Assembly: GCA_030616935.1 (NCBI GenBank)
Contig: JAUWWJ010000047.1
Coordinates: 1 to 8,982 of the forward strand
Direction: 5' to 3'
Origin: Planctomycetaceae bacterium
Lineage (GTDB): Bacteria; Planctomycetota; Planctomycetia; Pirellulales; UBA1268
DNA: 8,982 nucleotides
Each line of letters opens with the position of its first letter. The first letter of the stretch is position 1. The notes under the pieces were generated by a model. That model saw only the letters and a list, made by a program, of their open reading frames with translations. It made no database searches and was not told where the DNA came from. Below are positions 1 through 6,948 of this stretch, one piece after another. Made by a program: the position numbers and the translations under genes.

Positions 1-1
1 C

Positions 2-631
2 ACTGGCGGAAGGCCATTTTGGAGCAAGCTTGCTCCAAATCCGGTGGAGGATGAGTGGCCTGTAGAGCGCCATGAGCAGTTCGCCAAAGAATTGAAGTCG
101 ATGGTGGGAAGCCTACGGAATCATCCCTCAATCGTAATGTGGGTGCCCTTCAATGAACGATGGGGCCAGCATGAGACCATTCGAGTTGGTCAGTTAATGG
201 AAAATCTTGATGTGACGCGTCTGGTCAACATTGCCAGCGGTGGGAACTTCTTTCCTGTCGGTGATGTTGTTGATCGCCATAATTATCCTGAGCCGATGTT
301 TCTGTTCGAGGACCAACGATTCAATGACTACGTGAAGGTAGTGGGTGAGTTTGGTGGCCATGGCCTAGTCGTCCCTGGTCATCAATGGAATTCAGAAATG
401 CGGAATTGGGGATACGGAGATTTGCCGACTACCAAAGACGAATACAGGCAGCGATACCAACACTCGTTTGACGAACTCATGAAACTCCGACGCCGAGGTG
501 TGGCGGCAGGTGTGTATACGCAGACGACAGATGTTGAGGGCGAGGTCAATGGGTTGATGACCTATGATCGAGAAGTTCAGAAGCTTACGGCGGACGAATT
601 GCAGCAATTACACGGACCGGCTCGCTTCTGA
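2..631 (+). CDS. Glycoside hydrolase family 2, C-terminal catalytic part (5' truncated by window)
   Basis: The frame is open from base 2 to the TGA at 629-631, giving about 209 residues, so the gene starts outside the window. The visible part is the second half of a GH2 TIM barrel. A HPSIVMWVPFNE motif carries the general acid/base Glu (codon 155-157). SASGG-like ASGG, HNYPEP and the GEFGG motif with the nucleophile Glu (codon 347-349) follow, and YTQTTDVEGEVNGLMTYDR lies near the end, as in GH2 beta-galactosidase-like enzymes. Both catalytic acids are present, so the visible part looks functional. GH2 enzymes hydrolyse beta-linked galactose, glucuronate or mannose with retention; the exact substrate cannot be read here. 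The two sulfatases and galK/galE downstream favour galactose. GTG at 44 is only an internal codon, because the frame and family homology extend upstream of it. Confidence 0.9.
   Translation, partial: TGGRPFWSKLAPNPVEDEWPVERHEQFAKELKSMVGSLRNHPSIVMWVPFNERWGQHETIRVGQLMENLDVTRLVNIASGGNFFPVGDVVDRHNYPEPMFLFEDQRFNDYVKVVGEFGGHGLVVPGHQWNSEMRNWGYGDLPTTKDEYRQRYQHSFDELMKLRRRGVAAGVYTQTTDVEGEVNGLMTYDREVQKLTADELQQLHGPARF
18..39. repeat. 22-bp perfect palindrome inside the GH2 coding frame
   Basis: The core GGAGCAAGCTTGCTCC (21-36) is flanked by TTT (18-20) and AAA (37-39), giving 11-bp arms with no spacer. A match this long is expected by chance roughly 0.002 times in 9 kb. It is read in frame as part of the GH2 protein (F-W-S-K-L-A-P). 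It lies before the conserved acid/base motif, in a stretch where I recognise no GH2 consensus. Weaker pairing of bases 1-6 with 41-46, including one G.T pair, could extend the structure. No second copy is seen in this window. Confidence 0.75.
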
Positions 632-637
632 ATACTG

Positions 638-687
638 CGGACGATTTGAGGTAGGTATCTGCAGATTAATTACGTTGAGTTCGTCCG
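638..687. other. Weak inverted repeat after the GH2 gene
   Basis: CGGACGA (638-644) is the reverse complement of TCGTCCG (681-687), and a 10-bp palindrome ATCTGCAGAT sits in the loop at 657-666. It starts 7 bases past the GH2 stop, so a terminator role is possible. However, the loop is long and the only nearby T-run is the short one around 701-706. This is weak evidence; chance is a fair alternative. Confidence 0.15.
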
Positions 688-749
688 ACAGTGAGTGATT
701 TTTAGTTAAGATGTGGAAGGTAGATTTTATACTCGAATGAGCGAGACGA

Positions 750-2258
750 ATGCCTTTTTTAATGTGCCGCCCTGCCCTTCTTTTGTTCCTAGGTGTCGTT
801 GTTGGTTTCGTTGCCCAACCGTTGCCTGCTGCTGATGCTCTAGGAAACCAAGGCCCCGTAACTGCAGCAGACAAGCAACCGTTCAATGTGCTGTTCATTA
901 TCTCTGATGATTTGACGGCGAATGCACTGTCCTGTTACGGGAACACTGTGTGTAAGACTCCCAATATTGATGCTTTGGCTGGACGCGGTACACGATTTAC
1001 TCGTGCCTATTGCCAGGGGACTTACTGCGGTCCGAGTCGCGCTTCTTTTATGTCCGGTTACTATCCGCATGCTACTGGTGTGCTTGGCTATAAAAACCCG
1101 CGTCCACAAATCGGTGATCGTGCAATGTGGTCCGAGCATTTCAAAAACAACGGTTACTATGCCGCGAGGGTCAGCAAAATCTTTCACATGGGAGTACCTG
1201 GTGGCGTACTCAAAGATGGTGATGGACGTAATCACGATGGTGGAAATGGTGCAGACGATGCTCGATCATGGAACGAAAGATTTAATAGCTTGGGGCCTGA
1301 GTGGAAAGCCCCGGGTGACGGCGAGACGCTTGAAAGTAATCCGGATGGAAAACGGCCCGTTGTTGGAGGAAATACATTCGTCGTGGTTGAGGCCGATGGT
1401 GATGACCTGGTTCATTCTGATGGCATGACATCAGCAAAAGCGGTTGAGTTGCTGGGTCAAGAACGTGACAAACCATTTTGGCTGGGTGTTGGCTTTGTGC
1501 GTCCTCATGTCCCGTTTGTGGCACCTCGAAAATATTACAAATCGTTTCTTCCTTATTCTTCGATGGCGCTACCGCAAAAACGTTTGGGTGATTGGGATGA
1601 TATTCCGAAAGCGGGTATTAACTACAAAACTAGCCTCAACATGAAGATGGACATCCGGCGTCAAAAGAAAGCTGTCGGCGGATACTATGCTTCGGTTGCT
1701 TTTATGGATGCCCAGGTCGGCAAAGTGCTTCGCAAACTTGACCAGCAGGGGCTAAAGGACAACACCATTGTGATTTTCACCAGTGATCATGGATACCATC
1801 TGGGAGAACACGACTTCTGGGCGAAAGTGTCACTACGCGATGAGTCCGCTGGCGTGCCTCTAATTATTTCTGTGCCAGGTAAAAAACCGGCAGTTTGCGA
1901 CAGTTTGGTGGAACTTCTGGATCTTTATCCTACTGTTTCAAAATTGTGTGGATTGCCGGTGCAGGAAAGGCTACAAGGCAAGGATATTTCAACCATGTTC
2001 GACAACCCTGACAGTGAAGTTCGGGATGCTGCGTTTAGCGTCGCTCCCATGCGAAAAGGATTTCTCTTGAGAGAAGATCGTTGGGCATTTATTCAGTATG
2101 GTGAAGATGCATCTCGCGGTATGGAATTGTTTGATATGGTGGTTGATCCCTTGCAGTTTAATAACCTCGCCGAGTCCAGTGAGCATCAAAACGTAGTGGA
2201 CAGAATGCAGGCCAAGTTGGCTGCCAAGCTTGCTGAAGTGCGGACAAATGATTTGTAG
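750..2258 (+). CDS. Secreted type I sulfatase, iduronate-2-sulfatase-like
   Basis: This is a formylglycine-dependent sulfatase of 502 residues, a full length for the family, removing sulfate esters from a glycan outside the cytoplasm. A hydrophobic signal peptide spans about residues 1-28. Metal ligands D53-D54 lie in the IISDDL motif. C93 in CGPSR is the cysteine to be converted to formylglycine. GFVRPHVPF at mid-protein is typical of the iduronate-2-sulfatase/choline-sulfatase branch. D346-H347 in TSDHG and K359 after LGEHDFW complete the active site. The substrate cannot be deduced; similarity to iduronate sulfatase is a family label, not proof. ATG 750 has no good Shine-Dalgarno (only GCGAGACGA before it). 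ATG 762 would also leave an intact signal peptide. The gene follows GH2 after 118 bases. Activation needs a formylglycine-generating enzyme encoded elsewhere. Confidence 0.95.
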   Translation: MPFLMCRPALLLFLGVVVGFVAQPLPAADALGNQGPVTAADKQPFNVLFIISDDLTANALSCYGNTVCKTPNIDALAGRGTRFTRAYCQGTYCGPSRASFMSGYYPHATGVLGYKNPRPQIGDRAMWSEHFKNNGYYAARVSKIFHMGVPGGVLKDGDGRNHDGGNGADDARSWNERFNSLGPEWKAPGDGETLESNPDGKRPVVGGNTFVVVEADGDDLVHSDGMTSAKAVELLGQERDKPFWLGVGFVRPHVPFVAPRKYYKSFLPYSSMALPQKRLGDWDDIPKAGINYKTSLNMKMDIRRQKKAVGGYYASVAFMDAQVGKVLRKLDQQGLKDNTIVIFTSDHGYHLGEHDFWAKVSLRDESAGVPLIISVPGKKPAVCDSLVELLDLYPTVSKLCGLPVQERLQGKDISTMFDNPDSEVRDAAFSVAPMRKGFLLREDRWAFIQYGEDASRGMELFDMVVDPLQFNNLAESSEHQNVVDRMQAKLAAKLAEVRTNDL

Positions 2259-2286
2259 GACTCGGCTGCAAAGTAGATTTACAACC

Positions 2287-2339
2287 ATCACCGGCGGTCA
2301 CCGAACAGACTGTCGAGCACGTGTAAGGCCGTCGGTGAT
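2287..2339. other. Inverted repeat in the sulfatase-sulfatase intergenic region
   Basis: ATCACCGGCGG (2287-2297) pairs along all 11 positions with CCGTCGGTGAT (2329-2339), with one G.T wobble and a 31-nt loop. A second small hairpin, CCGGT-CGT-ACCGG, follows at 2340-2352. The pair starts 28 bases after the first sulfatase stop. No T-tract follows, so a classical intrinsic terminator is unlikely. It could be an mRNA-stabilising structure, a Rho-associated end or a small repeat element. The rest of the 231-base gap shows no gene. Confidence 0.35.
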
Positions 2340-2397
2340 CCGGTCGTACCGGGATTCGCCGTGATTGATCGATTGCCAAGAACGTTGATGTAGATTG

Positions 2398-2426
2398 TTG
2401 TTACATTGTGTTGGGGTTGCTCAAAT
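2398..2426 (+). promoter_or_regulatory. Possible sigma70-type promoter for the second sulfatase
   Basis: TTGTTA (2398-2403) and TCAAAT (2421-2426) are separated by 17 bases. Each matches four of six positions of the -35 and -10 consensus. The site lies about 64 bases before the ATG at 2490. Such half-matches are common by chance, and planctomycete promoters are poorly characterised, so this is only a candidate. Confidence 0.15.
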
Positions 2427-2489
2427 AAACTGCATTATTCTTTGAGTCGAGACCCGTTTGGACGTATTGCCAATAGTAGATAGGATCCA

Positions 2490-3950
2490 ATGAAAAAAAT
2501 ACTCACATCGATGTTGATAGGGTTGGGGCTGATTGGTGATGTAGGTGCGGATACTCCACCCAACGTGGTCTATATCTTGGCAGACGACCTCGGTTATGGT
2601 GATTTGAGCTGTTACGGTCAGACGCATTTTCAGACGCCGAACATCGATGCCTTGGCCAAGGAAGGCATGAAATTTACGCAGCACTATTCCGGAAGTACCG
2701 TTTGTGCTCCGTCGCGTTGCGCGCTACTCACTGGTAAACACATCGGGCATGCGGTGGTGCGTGGTAATTCCGAACTGATGCCGGAAGGGCAGCAGCCGAT
2801 GCCGGCCGATACCGTCACCATGGCGCACATGTTCCGTAAAGCAGGCTACACAACGGGCCTGTTTGGTAAGTGGGGCCTCGGTGCGCCGGGCAGTGTCAGT
2901 GAGCCACTCAAGATGGGGTTCGATCGCTTCTATGGCTATAACTGCCAGCGGCAAGCGCACCATTATTATCCCTACTTTCTTTGGAACGATAACCATCGCG
3001 AGATGCTGTGGGGGAACTTCGGCACGGAGACACAGGAGTATGCCCCTGACCTGATTCAGGATCAGGTGATTAAGTTTATCGAAGCCAACAAAGACCAACC
3101 CTTTTTCTGTTTCTACGCTCTGGTGCAGCCGCACGCCGAAATGTTCGCACCGGAAGAGAAGATGGCGAAGTACCGCGGCAAATTCCTGCCGGAACGTTCT
3201 TATGAAGGAACCGACTCAGGTCCGAATTATCGTAAGTTTGCCTATGGGTCACAGCCCGAGGCGCACGCCGCTTTTGCTGCCATGGTCGAGGTGATTGACG
3301 ACGACGTCGGTGAACTCGTCGCTACGCTCAAAGAGTTGGGGATTACCAACAACACGCTGATTATTTTCACTTCCGACAACGGACCTCATCAAGAGGGCGG
3401 GCACGATCCTGCCTACTTCAACTCCAATGGTTCCCAGCGAGGGTTCAAACGCGACCTCTACGAAGGTGGAATTCACGTGCCAATGATCGCAACGTGGCCT
3501 GGGCATGTTCCAGCTGGAACACAAACTGACCATCTTTCAGCGTTCTGGGATGTCTTGCCAACGGTTGCTGAGTTGGCCGGTCAGCCGGTTCCCGAAACTG
3601 TTGATGGCGTTTCGTTCGTGCCGACGCTACTCGGTAAGCAGGGGCAGGAAGAGCACGACTATCTCTATTGGGAATTTCACGAAAAGAAAGGGCGTGTTGC
3701 AATGAGGGAAGGCAATTGGAAAGCAGTTCGTTACAACGTTGCGGTCAACCCAGACTCACCTCTGGAACTCTTCGACCTTTCAGCAGACCCAGGCGAAACG
3801 GTAAATGTTGCTGACCAGCATCCAGATGTTGTGGCAAAAATGAATGCACAGATTAGAAGTGCGCGGACTGCTTCCAAGTCGCCGGACTTCAATTTTCCTC
3901 TTGTTCGCAATAAGACACGCGGCGGGAACGTCCATCAAACAAAGAAATAG
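2490..3950 (+). CDS. Secreted type I sulfatase, arylsulfatase A-like
   Basis: This is a second formylglycine sulfatase of 486 residues, from a different branch than its neighbour. A signal peptide (MKK, then a hydrophobic stretch) probably ends after VGA at residue 20. D32-D33 in ILADDLGYGD bind the metal. C72 in CAPSR followed by LLTG is the formylglycine signature. D296-N297 in TSDNG and K320 in GFKRDLYEGG complete the site, with DN here where the first sulfatase has DH. The C-terminal subdomain (LELFDLSADPGE) is standard. ATG 2490 is supported by the signal peptide; AGGA at 2482-2485 is a close and weak ribosome site. It should hydrolyse sulfate esters of a polysaccharide or oligosaccharide in the periplasm or outside. 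The substrate is unknown. The 231-base gap before it suggests its own promoter or a long-spaced transcript. Confidence 0.96.
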   Translation: MKKILTSMLIGLGLIGDVGADTPPNVVYILADDLGYGDLSCYGQTHFQTPNIDALAKEGMKFTQHYSGSTVCAPSRCALLTGKHIGHAVVRGNSELMPEGQQPMPADTVTMAHMFRKAGYTTGLFGKWGLGAPGSVSEPLKMGFDRFYGYNCQRQAHHYYPYFLWNDNHREMLWGNFGTETQEYAPDLIQDQVIKFIEANKDQPFFCFYALVQPHAEMFAPEEKMAKYRGKFLPERSYEGTDSGPNYRKFAYGSQPEAHAAFAAMVEVIDDDVGELVATLKELGITNNTLIIFTSDNGPHQEGGHDPAYFNSNGSQRGFKRDLYEGGIHVPMIATWPGHVPAGTQTDHLSAFWDVLPTVAELAGQPVPETVDGVSFVPTLLGKQGQEEHDYLYWEFHEKKGRVAMREGNWKAVRYNVAVNPDSPLELFDLSADPGETVNVADQHPDVVAKMNAQIRSARTASKSPDFNFPLVRNKTRGGNVHQTKK

Positions 3951-4302
3951 TGTGTCGGGGGTCTAAAGTGCATCGAATCAAAACTCACGTTATTTAAAAA
4001 CAACCGATTAACGTATTCGTTTGTTAGATTTTTCGTCGCTTTGACCGTCGTCTTTGTAAAAGGCTCCTTAGCTCATGGCTCAAGCGGTTTTCTCGAGTTC
4101 TAGTGCTTTGGACGCAACCGCCTCATGAAATAATTTTCGATGGGCCGTCTTCTGGTCGCTGTTTATTCATCACGGTTTTTTGAGGCCAAAAAATCTGTTC
4201 ATTGGTCTGTTGTCGCATTTCAGCTATTCTTCAGCATCCGAGGGTGCGGGCGTGCCCGTGATCAACCTTTTCATCTGATCTTTCAATTTTTAGAGGATTG
4301 AC
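3951..4302. other. 352-base intergenic region without a recognisable gene
   Basis: No ORF with family resemblance and no RNA gene could be supported. Three small dyads are visible. One is GCGGTT (4084-4089) with AACCGC (4116-4121). Another is an A/T-rich hairpin at 4174-4195 (T6-G, loop AGGC, C-A6). The last is CGGG-CGTG-CCCG at 4247-4258. The end (AGAGGA, 4292-4297) is the ribosome site of the desaturase. The gap separates the sulfatases from the desaturase and probably contains the desaturase promoter, which I cannot place. Confidence 0.6.
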
Positions 4303-5457
4303 GTGTCGAGTATCTGCGTTCTAGAAGATCCCCTGCCGCCGGCAGCCACTGGCAACGACGAAATCTCTAGTACGTCCTCACAAAAACGGTATCCGACAAA
4401 AGCAGAAGTGCTCGCTGCCATTCCCGCAGAGTGCTTCGATCGCAATCTGTTCAAGTCATCACTCTATTTGTTCATATCTCTGGCGATGACTATCTGCAGC
4501 GGATTTCTTGCATATTTGTTCATTCCATTCACCTGGTCTTGGCTTCCTGTGTGGATTGGTTATGCCATCGTGGCTGGAACTGCCGGCACGGGTTGCTGGG
4601 TTGTCGCACACGAATGTGGTCATCGGGCGTTTTCAAAACACAACTTGTTACAGGATATGATCGGTTACTGTCTGCACAGTATCTTGCTCGTGCCGTACTT
4701 TTCCTGGCAACGCAGCCACTCGCTACACCATGCCCGTACCAATCATCTCGATGTTGGTGAAACGCATGTCCCAAGGCGCGACACAACACCTAGCGGTACA
4801 GTTCGGCTATGGTGGCAAGAAACAATCGGTGAAGAAGCCTTTGCCATCGTCTTGATCACAGCGAACTCTTTGATTGGATGGCCCCTCTACTTGTTAACTG
4901 GCGCTACGGGCGGTCCGACGAGAGGCACCACGAATCACTTCTGGCCGACTTGGCCATTCTCTGCGGCACTCTTTCCCGGAGGATGGGCTCGCAAAGTCTG
5001 GCTGTCCGATGTCGGCGTTCTTGCCATGCTCGGCCTGCTTGGCTGGTGGACGTATTCCTCGGGCTTTATTCCGGTGCTTGCTCTCTACATTGGCCCCTAC
5101 TTGGTGGTGAACTTCTGGTTGGTTTTGTACACCTGGCTTCAGCACACCGACGTTGATGTTCCACACTTTGACGATGAGGAGTGGACGTGGGTAAAAGGAG
5201 CCTTCATGACGGTTGATCGGCCATACGGCTCTGTTCTCAATTTCATGCATCATCACATTGGTAGCACGCACGTCGCGCATCATATGGATGCTCGAATCCC
5301 GCACTACAACGCGGTCAAGGCAACACGTGCCTTGCGGGAAAACTTTCCAGATCTCTATCGTTTTGATCCGACACCGATTCCGAAAGCACTCTGGCGAGTT
5401 GCGACGCGATGCCACGTCGTGTCGAAGCGTGACGAGGGATGGACATATGCCGGATAA
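4303..5457 (+). CDS. Membrane fatty acid desaturase, Delta-12/FAD2-like
   Basis: This is an integral-membrane di-iron desaturase of 384 residues, the usual size of plant FAD2-type enzymes. The three histidine boxes are intact: HECGH at 103-107, HSLHH at 139-143 and HVAHH at 323-327. The surroundings match the Delta-12/omega-6 group: AFS after box 1, LLVPYFSW before box 2, WLQHT, and TVDRPYG before box 3. Hydrophobic segments lie at about 54-73, 79-101, 176-200 and 237-280, placing the His boxes on the cytoplasmic side. It would insert a double bond into an acyl chain, probably in membrane lipid; regioselectivity is inferred from the family. GTG 4303 is chosen because AGAGGA lies five bases upstream. 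The neighbours (sulfatases, sugar regulator) give no lipid context, and the gaps on both sides (352 and 200 bases) suggest independent transcription. Confidence 0.95.
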   Translation: MSSICVLEDPLPPAATGNDEISSTSSQKRYPTKAEVLAAIPAECFDRNLFKSSLYLFISLAMTICSGFLAYLFIPFTWSWLPVWIGYAIVAGTAGTGCWVVAHECGHRAFSKHNLLQDMIGYCLHSILLVPYFSWQRSHSLHHARTNHLDVGETHVPRRDTTPSGTVRLWWQETIGEEAFAIVLITANSLIGWPLYLLTGATGGPTRGTTNHFWPTWPFSAALFPGGWARKVWLSDVGVLAMLGLLGWWTYSSGFIPVLALYIGPYLVVNFWLVLYTWLQHTDVDVPHFDDEEWTWVKGAFMTVDRPYGSVLNFMHHHIGSTHVAHHMDARIPHYNAVKATRALRENFPDLYRFDPTPIPKALWRVATRCHVVSKRDEGWTYAG

Positions 5458-5606
5458 ATACTGGCTGGTCGTCGAAACGCTTTTATAGGGCTGTGCACCG
5501 GGTAATTCCGCAACTCTTAGATTTTCATGCGTTTCATGGGGACAACATCCCAGTGATCGTTCTTTGGCGAAGGATCGGTAGACCGTTTGACTCGTTTTGA
5601 ATCGGT

Positions 5607-5640
5607 TGGCAGCCTCCATGCGTGATTAATTGGGTTGCCA
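5607..5640. promoter_or_regulatory. Dyad just upstream of the XylR-like gene
   Basis: TGGCAGCC (5607-5614) pairs with GGTTGCCA (5633-5640) with one G.T wobble and an 18-nt spacer, ending 17 bases before the ATG. It could be an autoregulatory operator or a 5'-leader hairpin. No T-run follows. The rest of the 200-base gap (5458-5657) shows no gene. Confidence 0.25.
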
Positions 5641-5657
5641 TCGATTAGGCTGGAGAT

Positions 5658-6809
5658 ATGAAACGGCATGTGGCACTAATCATCGAGACGTCGAGTGTCT
5701 ACGGGCGTGATCTCCTTGCGGGGATTGTGCGGTACATGCGAATGCACGATCGCTGGTCAGTGTTTTTGGAGCAGCGAGACCTCTTCAAACAGCCACCGTC
5801 GTGGCTGAACAATTGGCAGGGTGACGGAATTATCTCCCGTGCAACGACGCCTCGATTGCTTGATGCCATCTCAAACACTGGCGTGCCGTTTGTTGAGTTG
5901 ACGGATCGGAAAGGTGATGTTGAGTTCTCTCAAATTCGTTCCGATGACGCAGCAATCGGACGCATGGGTGCGGAGTATCTGCTAGAACGAGGTTTCAAGC
6001 GTTTTGGTTTCTGTGGATACAATGGAGAGGCGTGGTCAAAGCGTCGCGAAGATGCATTCGTCAGGACGGTTGATGAAAAATCATCAGGCGAGTGTTCGCT
6101 ATATAATTCTGCTTGGCAAGGTCGAGCGGCACGAAGCTGGGAAGACGAGCAGCAGTGCATCGCAGATTGGTTGTGTTCGTTGACGCCACCTTTTGCGGTC
6201 ATGGCATGCAATGATATTCGTGGGCAACAGGTGATTGATGCTTGCTCTGAGCTTGATATGGCTGTTCCCGAGCAGGTTGTAGTCATGGGAGTCGACAACG
6301 ACGAACTGCTTTGCCGCATGTGTTCACCGCCACTGACGAGTGTGATCCCTAACGCCCAGGGTGTTGGTTTCCGCGCGGCAGAAGTGTTGTCGAGGCTGAT
6401 GGACGGGAAGTTGCCTCCATCCGAAGTTCAGTTGATTGAGCCGCTTGGTGTGGCGACGCGCCAGTCGACCGACGCGGTAGCGATCGATGATCGCGATATT
6501 GCAGCAGCGTTATGGTACATTCGTGAACACGCATGCCGTGGACTGACAGTCGATGAGGTGGTTCGTAATAATTCAGTTTCTCGCAGTACGCTTGAGCGAC
6601 AGGTGAGAAAATATCTTGGACGTACACCACAAGCAGAGATTCGATTTGTTCAGGTCAAGCGTGCACAAGAGTTGTTGATTTCTACGGACCTTTCCGCTGA
6701 ACAAATTGCCACACTATGCGAGTTTGAGCATCCGGAGTACTTGCATGTTGTTTTTAAGCGAGTGAAAGGCATGACGATCGGAACGTTCCGTAAGCAAGCC
6801 AAGCCGTAG
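5658..6809 (+). CDS. XylR-like AraC-family sugar-responsive transcription regulator
   Basis: The 383-residue protein has the layout of Escherichia coli XylR (392 residues). An N-terminal LacI/periplasmic-binding-protein-like sugar domain covers about residues 1-265 (ALIIETSSVYGRDLLAGI; GDGIISR; RFGFCGYNGEAWSKRREDAF; VMACNDIRGQQVIDAC; VMGVDNDELL; PPLTSVIPNAQGVGF). It is followed by a C-terminal AraC-type double helix-turn-helix from about 277 (YIREHACRGLTVDEVV; SRSTLERQVRKYLGRTP; RAQELLISTDLSAEQIA; FKRVKGMTIGTFRKQ). It should bind a monosaccharide and activate catabolic genes. Which sugar is uncertain: XylR senses xylose, but this gene precedes galK and galE. ATG 5658 fits the conserved N-terminus; AGG at 5647-5649 and GGAG at 5652-5655 are possible ribosome sites. 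Being co-directional with galK, it may control galK and the upstream sulfatase/GH2 genes. Confidence 0.93.
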   Translation: MKRHVALIIETSSVYGRDLLAGIVRYMRMHDRWSVFLEQRDLFKQPPSWLNNWQGDGIISRATTPRLLDAISNTGVPFVELTDRKGDVEFSQIRSDDAAIGRMGAEYLLERGFKRFGFCGYNGEAWSKRREDAFVRTVDEKSSGECSLYNSAWQGRAARSWEDEQQCIADWLCSLTPPFAVMACNDIRGQQVIDACSELDMAVPEQVVVMGVDNDELLCRMCSPPLTSVIPNAQGVGFRAAEVLSRLMDGKLPPSEVQLIEPLGVATRQSTDAVAIDDRDIAAALWYIREHACRGLTVDEVVRNNSVSRSTLERQVRKYLGRTPQAEIRFVQVKRAQELLISTDLSAEQIATLCEFEHPEYLHVVFKRVKGMTIGTFRKQAKP

Positions 6810-6841
6810 CAGGCTTCGGCGAGAAGTCTTGTGTGGGTGCT

Positions 6842-6863
6842 TTCGGTGTTTTGATGGACCGAA
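6842..6863. terminator. Weak hairpin after the regulator gene
   Basis: TTCGGT (6842-6847) and ACCGAA (6858-6863) form a 6-bp stem with a 10-nt loop, starting 32 bases past the regulator stop. There is no T-tract behind it. It may mark the end of the regulator transcript, but the evidence is slight. Confidence 0.15.
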
Positions 6864-6880
6864 GTGCTATCAATGAATGT

Positions 6881-6886
6881 GATAAT
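6881..6886 (+). promoter_or_regulatory. Possible extended -10 element for galK
   Basis: GATAAT is preceded by TG with one base between (TGTGATAAT), an extended -10 form. The -35 position 17 bases upstream reads ACCGAA, a poor match, which would suit an activator-dependent promoter such as a XylR-type regulator uses. The site is about 115 bases before the galK start. It rests on sequence resemblance only. Confidence 0.25.
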
Positions 6887-6929
6887 ATAGCTCAGTTGTG
6901 CGACGATCTGTCTCATTGACGGCAGGTCT

Positions 6930-6948
6930 GAACTATGGATCATAGTTC
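6930..6948. promoter_or_regulatory. 19-bp dyad in the galK leader (operator or hairpin)
   Basis: The sequence GAACTATGGATCATAGTTC has perfect 8-bp arms around a GAT centre. It sits between the likely galK promoter and the galK start, and it contains the ATG (6935-6937) of a short leader ORF. As DNA it looks like an operator; as RNA it would form a stable 3-nt-loop hairpin over that ATG. About one or two dyads of this arm length with short loops are expected in 9 kb by chance, so position is the main argument. Confidence 0.4.

Noticed and set aside
608..898. Minus-strand ORF over the GH2-sulfatase gap
   Set aside because: It covers the signal-peptide region of the sulfatase, has no recognisable motif and no ribosome site; most likely a chance ORF.
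922..1428. 168-codon alternative + frame within the first sulfatase
   Set aside because: It overlaps the conserved sulfatase frame containing CGPSR and shows no domain features of its own.
4061..4128. tRNA-like stretch (TTAGCTCATGG resembles a D-arm)
   Set aside because: No acceptor-stem pairing, no matching half of the D-stem, and no GTTCGAATC-type T-arm at the right distance.
4174..4195. A6/T6 hairpin as an intrinsic terminator for the second sulfatase
   Set aside because: It is more than 220 bases past the stop, the stem is almost all A-T, and no T-tract follows the hairpin on the + strand.
4894..5619. 241-codon open frame on the minus strand across the desaturase
   Set aside because: It lies antisense to a gene with three intact His boxes, and its translation resembles no family; it is a codon-usage shadow.
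6887..6930. Second tRNA-like motif (TAGCTCAGTTG) upstream of galK
   Set aside because: No T-arm, anticodon stem or acceptor stem follows; it is better explained as leader sequence behind a -10 element.
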